Shown piece by piece: positions 18,542 to 27,678 of a stretch of DNA of 64,000 bases (position 1 is the first letter of the stretch; each line of letters starts with the position of its first letter). The notes beneath the pieces were generated by a model, which saw nothing but the letters and a program-made list of their open reading frames with translations, ran no database searches and had not been told where the DNA came from. Where the stretch lies: assembly GCF_001518015.1 (NCBI RefSeq), contig NZ_LPUY01000052.1:1-64000 (forward strand). The letters are read 5' to 3'. A program made the position numbers and the translations under genes. Source of the stretch: Tritonibacter horizontis. Lineage in GTDB: Bacteria > Pseudomonadota > Alphaproteobacteria > Rhodobacterales > Rhodobacteraceae.

Positions 18542-19189
18542 ATTGTCCTCCCCACCGCTATGCGCGGCCACCGAACGTCTGTGCGACGACGGCAACACCA
18601 GGGCGCAACTTGGCCTCCTCGCCTCGGCCTCTCCAAACCGATCACGTCCCGTGTTCCTCTCACTCTAGTGGCGGAAAATTTGCGCTGTCAATCGGTTCCA
18701 ATCTGCGGAATTGCCCGTTTATCGGGATTTTTGACGTAAATCTTCAACCTTGACATGTTTCACGGTTATTCCAGCGCGAAAAACCAGCGAGGTGCGGTGA
18801 CTTTGGCTTGCGCCCCCAGCAGCATCCGCTTATGCGAACGCCGCGCGTGGTCAGCCCGCGCCGCGCGTTTCCTGCGCCGGCATGGGCTACTCCTCCTACG
18901 TGGTGCAATTGCACCCCACGCGTCCTGCCCTGTGCGGGGATTGCCCGCCTGGTTGGGGGCGCATCAGTGTTGTTTTTCAACGCTCCGTCGGCTTTCTCGC
19001 CTGGGCCTCCTCCCTCGCAGATGGCAACCTGGCGCGTCAAAGCGTTGGGTCTTGGCGGGACTGGTCTGGCGTGGCTCCTCCCGCCTCTGCCTGTTTTGCC
19101 AGTCGGGCGCTCCCCGCAGGGTCACACAACTGTCGCAGTGCGGCGATAGAGGGGGGCCAGTTCTATTCAAAACCCAACGAGCCCTAAAC
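18542..19189. other. Intergenic region between livH and the PHP gene
   Basis: About 650 nt between divergent genes. The first 200 nt next to livH are AT-richer and could hold both promoters. TTGACA occurs on the plus strand near 18750 without a good -10. From about 18780 to 19170 the DNA is GC-rich, and open frames cross it on both strands with low-complexity, Arg/Pro/Gly-rich translations. I do not support any as a gene. Confidence 0.4.
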
Positions 19190-20119
19190 ATGCTGCTGTC
19201 CCCCTTCGCCGCGCCCGGTCGGTTTTTCCGTGGCAACCTGCACACCCATTCGGACCGGACCGATGGCGCCCTGCCGCCGCAAGAGGTCTGCCGCAGGTAC
19301 AAGGCCGAAGGGTATGACTTCATATCCCTGACCGATCATTTCATCGGCCTCTGGGACTACCCCATCGTCGATACAGCCCCCTACCGTGACGCGGATTTCA
19401 CCACCCTTCTGGGGATTGAAATGCATTCCGGCGCGCAGGAAAATGGCGAGTTGTGGCATCTTCTCGCGGTGGGGATCCCGGCGGATTTCGCGCCGTCGCA
19501 TTCGCCGGGATTCCAGCCCGTGCCCGGTCAGGAAAGCGCGCCAGAGCTTGCGGCGCGGGCGCGCGACGCTGGCGCCTTTGTGGCAATTGCGCATCCGCAT
19601 TGGTCCGGTCTGACCATGGCGGATGCCCGCAGCATCACAGCCGCCCATGCGGTCGAAACCTACAACCATGGCGCCCATAGCCTCAGCGACCGGGGCACCG
19701 GCATGCCGATGCTGGAACTTTTGCTGTCCGAGGGGCGCGCGCTGACCCTGATCGCCACCGATGACGCCCACTTCAAAGGCCCGGACGCCTTTGGCGGCTG
19801 GGTGATGGTAAAGGCTGAGGAAAACAGCCCCGAGCCTCTGCTGGCAGCGCTAAAATCCGGCCAGTTCTATTCGTCGCAGGGACCACAGATTGACGGGATC
19901 TGGTTCGAAGGTGACCGGGTCCGCGTTGCCTGCTCTGCGGCTTCGATCATCTGTGTGCAGGCGGCGGGCAACGCAGCGGAAATGGTGTATGGCGAGGCCA
20001 TGACCACCGCCACCATAGAGCTGGGGCGGCTGGCACAAAGCCCATGGTTGCGGGTCACGGTCACCGACCGCGCCGGCAAACGCGCCTGGTCCAACCCGTT
20101 CTGGCCGGGAAAGCTCTGA
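19190..20119 (+). CDS. PHP-domain metal-dependent phosphoesterase-like protein
   Basis: 309 residues. FRGNLHTHSDRTDG is the PHP motif with metal-binding HxH, DFISLTDHF the second motif, GIEMHSG the third, and VAIAHPHW and IATDDAHF the later metal ligands, so the trinuclear site looks complete. PHP proteins hydrolyse phosphoesters. The substrate is not indicated. I start it at the ATG at 19190. The open frame extends upstream, but through GC-rich DNA without PHP character. It converges with the MerR-type gene, leaving only 4 nt between stops. Confidence 0.85.
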   Translation: MLLSPFAAPGRFFRGNLHTHSDRTDGALPPQEVCRRYKAEGYDFISLTDHFIGLWDYPIVDTAPYRDADFTTLLGIEMHSGAQENGELWHLLAVGIPADFAPSHSPGFQPVPGQESAPELAARARDAGAFVAIAHPHWSGLTMADARSITAAHAVETYNHGAHSLSDRGTGMPMLELLLSEGRALTLIATDDAHFKGPDAFGGWVMVKAEENSPEPLLAALKSGQFYSSQGPQIDGIWFEGDRVRVACSAASIICVQAAGNAAEMVYGEAMTTATIELGRLAQSPWLRVTVTDRAGKRAWSNPFWPGKL

Positions 20120-20123
20120 CGCG

Positions 20124-20528
20124 CTAAAGGGGGGCCTCGCCGTCGCCCGACAGATCCCGCAGGATCGGGCAATCCGGACGATTGTCGCCTGCGCAGCAGG
20201 TGATCAGCTCGCTCAGGGTTTCCCGCATCGCCTGCAGGTCGGCGATTTTCGCCTCGATCTTGGTCAGATGGGTCAGCGCCAGTTGCTTGACGTCCGCACT
20301 GGCGCGGCTGTCGTCTTCGTAGAGGCCGAGCAACATGCGGCAATCCTCGATGGAGAACCCCAAAGCCCGCGCCCGGCCCAGAAAGGCCAGCTTGTGCAGA
20401 TCCCGCTCTTCAAAACACCGATAGCCATTGGCGCTGCGGCCGGGGCGGATCAGACCGATATCCTCGTAGTAGCGGATTGTCTTGGCTGGCAGGCCCGACC
20501 TGGTCGCAACATCTCCGATATTCATCAT
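20124..20528 (-). CDS. MerR-family regulator, CueR/HmrR-like (Cu(I)-sensing type)
   Basis: 134 residues. NIGDVATRSGLPAKTIRYYEDIGLI is the MerR helix-turn-helix, followed by a dimerisation helix and a C-terminal loop CCAGDNRPDCPIL. With this start the two key cysteines fall at 112 and 120, the same spacing and numbers as the Cu(I) ligands of E. coli CueR. No copper ATPase or copper chaperone gene is adjacent. Its divergent neighbour is formaldehyde dehydrogenase, so the target gene may be distant. GAGG lies 6 nt before the ATG. Confidence 0.87.
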   Translation of the reverse strand: MMNIGDVATRSGLPAKTIRYYEDIGLIRPGRSANGYRCFEERDLHKLAFLGRARALGFSIEDCRMLLGLYEDDSRASADVKQLALTHLTKIEAKIADLQAMRETLSELITCCAGDNRPDCPILRDLSGDGEAPL

Positions 20529-20907
20529 CCATCGCCTCTCTGACTTGCCTGTGGCGGCTCCCACAACATGGGCAAAACACAGGGAAATCTCAAGTCGCTG
20601 AACGCAAACTTGACCGGCGGATGCGCGCCGCCCCGACGCCAGCGCGCGGCCATGGGTCGGTTTCGAACGCCTCAGCGCTGCGGGTGCCGTGTTAGAAGCC
20701 GAAAGAACGCCGCACCGGGCGACAGTTTTTGCGCCGTCCGCGGCAGTTGCGCCGGGCCGACAGACTGATGTAGGTCTTAGCGAACAACCGCAGTGTGGCG
20801 CCGACCCGCAGCGGACCATGCGATCGGCTGCGCCACAAACGGGCCCGGCCCTCCGCCCCACCGGCGGGACACACAGGACTGAAACGTCTGAGAAGAAGGA
20901 CAAACCG
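20529..20907. other. Divergent intergenic region, cueR-like / formaldehyde dehydrogenase
   Basis: 379 nt between divergent starts. It should hold both promoters. I could not find a clean MerR-type operator (19-20 bp spacer with a dyad). AGAAGGA precedes the dehydrogenase ATG. Confidence 0.4.
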
Positions 20908-22023
20908 ATGATCAAAACCCGCGCCGCCGTTGCCATGGCCCCTGGCAAGCCTTTGGAAATCATGGACGTGAACCTTGACGGCCCCAAAGCGGGAGAGGTC
21001 CTGGTCGAGATCAAGGCCACCGGCCTGTGTCACACGGACGAGTTCACCCGCTCCGGCGATGATCCCGAAGGCATCTTTCCCGCGATCCTCGGCCACGAGG
21101 GTGCTGGCGTGGTGATCGAAGTGGGCGAAGGCGTCAAAAGCCTGAAACCCGGCGACCATGTGATCCCGCTCTACACCCCCGAATGTCGCGAATGCGATTA
21201 CTGCCTGAACCCCAAGACAAACCTGTGCCAGGCGATCCGCGCCACCCAGGGCCAGGGTCTGCTGCCCGACGGCACCACCCGCTTCTCGCTGGAGGACGGC
21301 ACGCCGATCCACCATTACATGGGCTGCTCCACCTTCGCCAACCACACTGTGGTGCCGGAAATCGCCCTGGCGAAAATCCGGCAGGACGCGCCGTTCGACA
21401 AGGTCTGCTATATCGGCTGCGGTGTCACCACCGGCATCGGGGCGGTGATCAACACGGCCAAGGTCGAAATCGGATCGACCGCGATTGTCTTTGGCCTTGG
21501 TGGCATTGGCCTCAACGTGATCCAGGGGCTGCGGCTCGCGGGGGCGGACCAGATTGTCGGCGTTGACCTCAACCCCGGCAAGGTGGAGATGGCCGAGAAA
21601 TTCGGCATGACGGATTTTGTGAACCCCTCGGAGGTGACCGGCGATCTGGTGGCGCATCTGGTCGAACTGACCGGCGGCGGCGCAGATTATACCTTTGACG
21701 CGACCGGCAACGTCAACGTCATGCGCACCGCGCTTGAGGCGGCCCACAAGGGCTGGGGCGAGAGCATCATCATCGGCGTTGCCCCCGCCGGTGCCGAAAT
21801 CTCCACCCGTCCCTTCCAGCTGGTCACCGGCCGGTCCTGGCGCGGCACTGCATTCGGTGGCGCCTCCGGGCGCACCGATGTGCCGAAAATCGTCGACTGG
21901 TATATGGACGGCAAGATCGAGATCGACCCGATGATCACGCACAAGCTGACCCTTGATCAGATCAACGAAGGGTTCGAGCTGATGCATGCCGGAAAATCAA
22001 TCCGCGCCGTCGTCGAATTCTGA
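20908..22023 (+). CDS. adhC: S-(hydroxymethyl)glutathione dehydrogenase / class III alcohol dehydrogenase
   Basis: Zinc- and NAD-dependent enzyme (371 residues) that oxidises S-hydroxymethylglutathione in formaldehyde detoxification and reduces S-nitrosoglutathione. TGLCHTDEF and GHEGAGVV give the catalytic zinc ligands. [15 protein letters not shown] carries the structural-zinc cysteines, and [13 protein letters not shown] the NAD motif. The family start [17 protein letters not shown] selects the ATG at 20908 over longer upstream frames. It is transcribed alone and ends at a strong terminator. No S-formylglutathione hydrolase is adjacent. Confidence 0.95.
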   Translation: MIKTRAAVAMAPGKPLEIMDVNLDGPKAGEVLVEIKATGLCHTDEFTRSGDDPEGIFPAILGHEGAGVVIEVGEGVKSLKPGDHVIPLYTPECRECDYCLNPKTNLCQAIRATQGQGLLPDGTTRFSLEDGTPIHHYMGCSTFANHTVVPEIALAKIRQDAPFDKVCYIGCGVTTGIGAVINTAKVEIGSTAIVFGLGGIGLNVIQGLRLAGADQIVGVDLNPGKVEMAEKFGMTDFVNPSEVTGDLVAHLVELTGGGADYTFDATGNVNVMRTALEAAHKGWGESIIIGVAPAGAEISTRPFQLVTGRSWRGTAFGGASGRTDVPKIVDWYMDGKIEIDPMITHKLTLDQINEGFELMHAGKSIRAVVEF

Positions 22024-22061
22024 CGCCCCTTCGCGGGACAGCGTCGCGAAATGAACCAGAC

Positions 22062-22090
22062 CGCAGGCCTCCATCAGGGCCTGCGTTTTT
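22062..22090 (+). terminator. Rho-independent terminator after adhC
   Basis: CGCAGGCC, an 8-nt loop and GGCCTGCG form a perfect 8-bp stem followed directly by TTTTT, 38 nt past the adhC stop. Confidence 0.93.
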
Positions 22091-22148
22091 CGTCGCTCCC
22101 TGGCCTTCCTGCCTTGCCCTGCGGACGAGGCAACCAAAGGCCGGACCG

Positions 22149-23669
22149 TCAGCCCGCCAATGACGCCTCGACCGCCGCAAGTTTCACGTCATATCCCCAT
22201 AGCCGGCGCAGATGGCGCAGAACCTCGTCGCGTTCATCTTCGGCCAGATATACATTGTCGCGCACCGTATGGGTGAGCTTCAGGGTTCGGTCCCCTTTCA
22301 GGTCAGCGTCCGTCACCTGAATGTCCGGCTCGATATAGGCAAGGTCGTATTGCCGCGCGAGATCCCGGCGGATCGCCTTGTAGCCAGCCCGATTGTGGAT
22401 CTGACTGATGACCAACTGCGGATGGGTCTCGTTATCGGTGAGCGTAAAAAGCTTGAACTTCCGGATCAGATGCGGCGACAGGAATTGCTGGATGAAACTC
22501 TCGTCACGGTAATTGGCCCAGGCGTTGCGCAGCACCCCGCGCCAGTCGGGATCACCGGCAATGGCCGGGAACCACTCGCGGTCCTCGTCGGTCGGGTTTT
22601 CACAGATCCGCTGGATGTCCTGCATCATGGCAAACCCCAGCGCATAGGGATTGATCCCGGAATACCGCGGATCGTCGTATTCGGGCTGCATCACCACATT
22701 TGTATGGCTATGCATCATCTCCATAAAGGCGCCTTGGCTAATCAGCCCCTGATCATGCAGGGCATTGATGATGTGATAATGCACGAAGGTCGCGCAGCCT
22801 TCGTTCATCACCTTGGTCTGTTTCTGCGGATAAAGATACTGCGCCAGCATCCGCACGATCCGCAGGATTTCCCGTTGCCAGGGTTCAAGAACGGGGCTGT
22901 GTTTCTCAAGGAAATACAGGATGTTTTCCTGCGGCATATTCATCTTTTTACGTCGCCCGGCATGGCCGGTTTCCGCCTCCGTCATCTCGGCATCGCGCGA
23001 CAGGCCAAGGGTCGCATCGGTCCAGATATCGAGCGCGCTTTGCCCGGTTTCATAGGCCTCGCGCAGCTGCTGCATCGCCTTGCGTTCCTCGATCGTCGGC
23101 TTTGGCGGGCGGCCGTACCGGAACACCCCCTGCGCCTGCAGGGCGTGGGCCGCGTCCAGGATCTCCTCGACCGCATCAACGCCATAGCGCTCCTCGCAGG
23201 CGGCGATGTAGTTCTTGGCAAAGGCCAGATAGTCGTGAATGCCCTCGGCATCGGTCCATTGCTGGAACAGATAGTTGTTCTTGAAGAAATGGTTATGCCC
23301 AAAGGCCGCATGCGCCATCACCAGGGTCTGCATCGCCATGGTGTTTTCTTCCATGTTGTAGCTGATGCAGGGGTTGGAGTTGATCACGATCTCATAGGCC
23401 AAGCCCTGTCGCCCGGTGCGATACAGGGCCTCGTCGCGGGCGAAATGTTTGCCAAAGGACCAGTGCTGATACATCAGTGGCAGCCCGACGCAGGAATAGG
23501 CATCCAGCATCTGCTCGGCCGAGATGATCTCGATCTGGTTGGGATAAACGTCTAGCCCGAGGTCGCCCAGCGCGATTTTCTCGATCGCGTCGCGGGCCTT
23601 TTCCAACAACTCAAAGGTCCATTCCGACCCGGTAAAAAGCGGTGCGGCCGTGGGATGCGCAGTTTGCAT
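22149..23669 (-). CDS. SpoVR family protein (YcgB)
   Basis: 506 residues covering the whole family length. The opening SEWTFELLEKARDAIEKIAL, YPNQIEIISAEQMLDAY, the HWSFGKHF region and NEGCATFVHYHIINAL are conserved SpoVR blocks. It is a cytoplasmic protein of unresolved biochemistry. In many proteobacteria it is co-transcribed with the PrkA kinase and YeaH under stress or stationary-phase control, as here. It follows yeaH by 3 nt as the third gene of the operon. Confidence 0.95.
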   Translation of the reverse strand: MQTAHPTAAPLFTGSEWTFELLEKARDAIEKIALGDLGLDVYPNQIEIISAEQMLDAYSCVGLPLMYQHWSFGKHFARDEALYRTGRQGLAYEIVINSNPCISYNMEENTMAMQTLVMAHAAFGHNHFFKNNYLFQQWTDAEGIHDYLAFAKNYIAACEERYGVDAVEEILDAAHALQAQGVFRYGRPPKPTIEERKAMQQLREAYETGQSALDIWTDATLGLSRDAEMTEAETGHAGRRKKMNMPQENILYFLEKHSPVLEPWQREILRIVRMLAQYLYPQKQTKVMNEGCATFVHYHIINALHDQGLISQGAFMEMMHSHTNVVMQPEYDDPRYSGINPYALGFAMMQDIQRICENPTDEDREWFPAIAGDPDWRGVLRNAWANYRDESFIQQFLSPHLIRKFKLFTLTDNETHPQLVISQIHNRAGYKAIRRDLARQYDLAYIEPDIQVTDADLKGDRTLKLTHTVRDNVYLAEDERDEVLRHLRRLWGYDVKLAAVEASLAG

Positions 23670-23672
23670 GGG

Positions 23673-24989
23673 TCAGCCTTTCACCTTGGGCAGGAAGAAT
23701 TCCCGGAAGATCGGGTAGATATGGCTGGGTTGCGACACGCGCTGCATCTCGAAATGGGCTGCTGCCGCCTTGACCTGGCGATAGTTCTGCCACAGATCCT
23801 CGCCCACTTCGGCGTTATCCAGCAACATCTGCGCGGCCTCCTCGACAATTTCAACATAGGCGTAGAACTGGCAGACCGGCAGCAGCTCTTCGGTCAGCAA
23901 CTTTCGGCAGCGCACGGAGTCATTGCCAAAGTTTTCCCCGTCCGACGCCTGGGCGCCATAGATGTTCCATTCATCCGACGGATACCGGTCGTCGATGATT
24001 TCCTTCATCTTTTCCAGTGCGGTGGAGACGATGGTACCGCCCGTTTCGCGCGCATAGAAAAACGTCTCCTCATCGACTTCCTGCGCGTAGTGGGTGTGGC
24101 GGACAAAGACCAGTTCGGTATGTTCATAGCAGCGCGTCAGGAACAGATGCAGCAGCAGGAAGAACCGTTTCGCCAGATCCTTTTCCCGTTCCTGCATGGA
24201 GCCGGAAACATCCATCAGGCAAAACACCACAGCGCGCGAATTGCGGATCTTTTCGGGCACATAGGTATCGAACCGCAAATCCAGCGGATCAATATAGCCG
24301 ACCACCCGGCGCTTGCGAATGATCCCTTCCAGCTTTGTCTTTAGCACCACCAACAGATCATCCTGGCTGGGCGAGCGGGCCTCCAGGCCCTCCAGCTCCT
24401 CGATCTGGTCTTCCAGTTCGCGCTGCGACTTCGTACTCGGGCGCTGCAACGCGATGCGCCGCCCCAGCGAATTGCGCATGGTGCGCACAAGGTTCAGGTT
24501 GTTGGGAGTGCCAGCGGTGGTCAGCCCGGCCCGCCGGGTGCCAATGGTTTCCGTCTCCACGGTGGCCTTTTCCACCAGATCCGGCAGTTCGAGCCCGTCA
24601 AACAGGATCTCCAGATATTCATCCCGCGTCAGGGTGAAGGAAAACTCGTCATCTCCGTCGCCATCTTCGGACGCCTCTCGCCCGCCCTCGCCCGCGCCGC
24701 CTCTGGGCCGGTCGACGGTGTCGCCAACGACAAAATCCTTGTTGCCCGGCAGAACATACCGGCGATTGCCGCCCGGCCCGTGATAGAGACGTGGCTCTTT
24801 CAGCCCTTTGGCGGGAATGGTGATTTCCTCACCATTCTCCGGCACGCTCTCGCCCTTGCCGATGGATTTTTCCCGGATTGAGCGGTCGACCCGTTCCTTG
24901 ATATTCTCGCGCGCCCGGCGGAGGAACCGTTGCCGGTTCCCCAAACTTTTGCCCTTTGGATTTGCGCGCCTGTCGATGAAGTGGTGCAT
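23673..24989 (-). CDS. yeaH: YeaH/YhbH family protein (DUF444, UPF0229)
   Basis: 438 residues. The N-terminal IDRRANPKGKSLGNRQRFLRR signature is followed by an acidic glycine-rich linker (about residues 100-120). A C-terminal VWA-like domain carries the MIDAS-type DVSGSM. The ATG at 24989 has GGGAGGT six nt upstream, and a TTG directly before it is a weaker alternative. The function is unknown, but it is the constant partner of PrkA and SpoVR. The VWA domain suggests a scaffolding role. Middle gene of prkA-yeaH-spoVR. Confidence 0.95.
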   Translation of the reverse strand: MHHFIDRRANPKGKSLGNRQRFLRRARENIKERVDRSIREKSIGKGESVPENGEEITIPAKGLKEPRLYHGPGGNRRYVLPGNKDFVVGDTVDRPRGGAGEGGREASEDGDGDDEFSFTLTRDEYLEILFDGLELPDLVEKATVETETIGTRRAGLTTAGTPNNLNLVRTMRNSLGRRIALQRPSTKSQRELEDQIEELEGLEARSPSQDDLLVVLKTKLEGIIRKRRVVGYIDPLDLRFDTYVPEKIRNSRAVVFCLMDVSGSMQEREKDLAKRFFLLLHLFLTRCYEHTELVFVRHTHYAQEVDEETFFYARETGGTIVSTALEKMKEIIDDRYPSDEWNIYGAQASDGENFGNDSVRCRKLLTEELLPVCQFYAYVEIVEEAAQMLLDNAEVGEDLWQNYRQVKAAAAHFEMQRVSQPSHIYPIFREFFLPKVKG

Positions 24990-25007
24990 CAAGACACCTC
25001 CCGCCTG

Positions 25008-26942
25008 TTAGCCCGCCTTGTTCACCCGCATGTACCATTCGACAAGGCGTCGGACTTGCCTGTCGGTGTAGCCATGTTCGCGCATCCGCTCGACGAACTC
25101 CTGATGTTTGCCCTCGGTCTGGCTGTCCTTCTTGGACCCGAAAGAGATCACCGGCAGCAGTTCCTCAACCTGGCTGAACATGTGTTTTTCGATCACATCG
25201 CGCAGTTTTTCATAGGAGTTCCAGGCCGGGTTCACCCCGGTGTTTGCCCGGTGCCGCAGGGCAAATTTGACCACTTCGTTGCGGAAATCCTTCGGGTTGG
25301 CGATGCCGACGGGTTTTTCGATCTTCGACAGTTCCGCATCAAGCACCTCGCGATCATAGAGCTGACCGGTATCAGGGTCCTTATAGTCCTGCTCTTCGAT
25401 CCAGGCATCGGCATAGGCGATATAGCGGTCAAAGACGTTCTGGCCGTATTCTGTATAGCTCTCCAGATAGGCTTTCTGGATCTCGTTGCCGATGAACTCC
25501 TCATAGCGCGGCGCCAGATCGGTCTTGATGAAGGCAAGGTATTTCTGTTCCGTCTCCTGCGGGAACTGCTCTCGCTTGATCATCTGTTCCAGCACATACA
25601 TCAGATGCACCGGATCCGCCCCGACCTCCTTGGTGTCGTAGTTGAACACCGAAGACAGCACCTTGAAGGCAAAGCGGGTGGAAATCCCGTTCATTCCCTC
25701 ATCGACGCCGGCGCGGTCCTGGTATTCCTGCACCGTCTTGGCCTTGGGGTCGGTGTCCTTCAGGCTTTCGCCATCATAGACCCGCATCTTGGAATAGAGG
25801 TTTGAATTTTCGTGCGGCTTCAGCCGGGTCAGCACGGAGAACCGGCTGAGGATCTTGAGCGTTTCCGGCGCACAGGGCGCGCTGCGCAGCTCCGAATGTT
25901 CCAGCAGCTTCTCGTAGATCTTCGCCTCTTCGGTGACCCGCAGGCAATAGGGCACCTTCACGATCGACACCCGGTCGATAAAGGCCTCGTTGTTCTTGTT
26001 GTTCTTGAAGGTCTGCCATTCGCTCTCGTTTGAATGCGCCAGGATCAGACCGTTGAAGGGGATCGCGCCAAAGCTTTCGGTCCCCATGTAGTTGCCTTCC
26101 TGGGTTGCCGTCAGCAACGGATGCAACATCTTGATCGGGGCCTTGAACATCTCAACGAATTCCAGCACGCCCTGCGTTGCCCGGTTCAGACCACCGGAAA
26201 AGCTGTAGGCGTCGGGATTGTCCTGGCTGAAATGTTCGAGTTGACGGATGTCAACTTTGCCGACGAGGGTCGAAATGTCCTGATTGTTCTCGTCCCCCGG
26301 TTCCACCTTGGCAACGCAGATCCGGCGCAGGCGCGAGGGATGCAGCCGCACCACCGAAAACTTGTTGATATTGCCCTCGAACTCATCCAGCCGCTGCACC
26401 GCCCAGGGCGACATCAGCCCGGGCAAACGATGGGTGGCGATGCCGTATTCCTCCTGCATGAGCGGCCCCATGCGGACGGGATCGAACAACCCGAGCGGGC
26501 TCTCGAAAATTGGCGAGATCTGATCGCCGGCCTTCAGCACATAGATCGGCTCATCCTCGACGATCCGCTTCAGCCGCTCCGCAAGTGAGGATTTACCGCC
26601 CCCGACCGGGCCGAGCAGGTAGAGGATCTGTTTGCGTTCCTCCAGCCCCTGGGCCGCATGCCGGAAATAGCCCACGATCCGCTCGACCGTGTCCTCCATG
26701 CCGTAAAAATCCTTGAAGGCGGAATAGCGTTTGATCGTCCGGTTCTGGAAGATCGGTCCCAGCCGGGCGTCCCGCGATGTGTCGACCAATTCTTCCTGTC
26801 CAATGGCCTTCAGCATCCGTTCCGCCACATTGGCGTACATGCTGGGATCATCGCGACAGGCCATGAGATAGTCCTGCAAAGACATTTCCTGCTCGCGCGT
26901 CTGGCCATAGGCCTCTGCAAAAAGCTCTGCAACTTTGTTCAT
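25008..26942 (-). CDS. prkA: PrkA family serine protein kinase (YeaG)
   Basis: 644 residues. An N-terminal AAA-type module has the P-loop GPVGGGKSSLAERL (residues about 115-125) and is followed by the C-terminal PrkA kinase-like domain. The start MNKVAELFAEAYGQTREQEMSLQDYL is typical. The family phosphorylates proteins in stress and nutrient limitation; some members have been described with AAA-protease-like activity. It leads the operon prkA-yeaH-spoVR. CCAGGAGG lies about 11 nt before the ATG. Confidence 0.95.
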   Translation of the reverse strand: MNKVAELFAEAYGQTREQEMSLQDYLMACRDDPSMYANVAERMLKAIGQEELVDTSRDARLGPIFQNRTIKRYSAFKDFYGMEDTVERIVGYFRHAAQGLEERKQILYLLGPVGGGKSSLAERLKRIVEDEPIYVLKAGDQISPIFESPLGLFDPVRMGPLMQEEYGIATHRLPGLMSPWAVQRLDEFEGNINKFSVVRLHPSRLRRICVAKVEPGDENNQDISTLVGKVDIRQLEHFSQDNPDAYSFSGGLNRATQGVLEFVEMFKAPIKMLHPLLTATQEGNYMGTESFGAIPFNGLILAHSNESEWQTFKNNKNNEAFIDRVSIVKVPYCLRVTEEAKIYEKLLEHSELRSAPCAPETLKILSRFSVLTRLKPHENSNLYSKMRVYDGESLKDTDPKAKTVQEYQDRAGVDEGMNGISTRFAFKVLSSVFNYDTKEVGADPVHLMYVLEQMIKREQFPQETEQKYLAFIKTDLAPRYEEFIGNEIQKAYLESYTEYGQNVFDRYIAYADAWIEEQDYKDPDTGQLYDREVLDAELSKIEKPVGIANPKDFRNEVVKFALRHRANTGVNPAWNSYEKLRDVIEKHMFSQVEELLPVISFGSKKDSQTEGKHQEFVERMREHGYTDRQVRRLVEWYMRVNKAG

Positions 26943-27678
26943 CGGGGTCTCGCCTCCTGGTTAACGTCGTTACCCGTCCTCCTGGGCTCCTTCATTCCAC
27001 GCGAACGGGTTGGCCTGACGAGGGCCGCGAGGGTGTCCGCGCTTATTGTTGTTATTTGGGTTCTGCTCGGCGCTGTGAGGTTCAGCTTGGCGCCACGGTC
27101 CTCGACAAGTTTAAGACTAGGAGGATATTGACGAGTGCCAAGAGCTGAAGCGTCGGTCGTCTTTTGTTTATAGCTTACACTACATGTGCCACCCAGCATA
27201 ATGAAGATTGGTATATTTTCGATTAACGCTGGTAAACTTTTCAGGAACACTGCACGATTTCTAGGCATCCCCGCTGCCCCGGTGGCGGGGGCAGCTCGTG
27301 ACCTCGGGGGCCGCGTGGGAAGTGAACAAACCCATGCCCCTAGCGGCGCGCAGGACCAAGGCGGAGCTCAAAGTCGCGTGTGCACCTCTGCTGACCCCGA
27401 CCGGTATCACGGTTAATTTACGTTAACCTACTGTTAAGGAGTGCAGCAAAAAGGTCACGACGGGGCAGGAACCGACCAAACTGCGCTGTTTGAGTCACGC
27501 TTAAACGCCAATCCGGTCCCGTTTCGGCACGGTCGGACTGGACACACAATTAGAGTTGAATGCATACTGACCTTAATATTGCCGCAAAGACGGCACGAGG
27601 CAGACGAATACAGGCAAATGAAACAGCGGCGCGGGGCAATTTCCTGCTGCGTGTCCGGTATAAAGTGAGCAGTTAGGC
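26943..27678. other. Divergent intergenic region, prkA / adhesin
   Basis: About 735 nt between prkA and the BapA-like gene. It is AT-richer than its flanks, especially 27100-27260 and 27410-27660. It holds the two promoters and clustered TTAA half sites. Short open frames on both strands lack ribosome sites and recognisable content. Confidence 0.45.
27413..27437. promoter_or_regulatory. Candidate CtrA-type site cluster upstream of the adhesin gene
   Basis: Three TTAA half sites at 27413, 27423 and 27434. The last two are separated by exactly 7 nt (TTAACCTACTGTTAA), matching the CtrA consensus. They lie about 240 nt before the adhesin ATG. The motif is visible. The regulator is inference. Confidence 0.45.

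Noticed and set aside
16550-18739. 729-codon plus-strand open frame
   Set aside because: Antisense to livM and livH. Extremely His/Arg/Gln-rich, typical of a reverse-strand frame in GC-rich DNA.
26939-27268. 109-codon minus-strand frame upstream of prkA
   Set aside because: No ribosome site, no recognisable content, and it lies in the promoter region.
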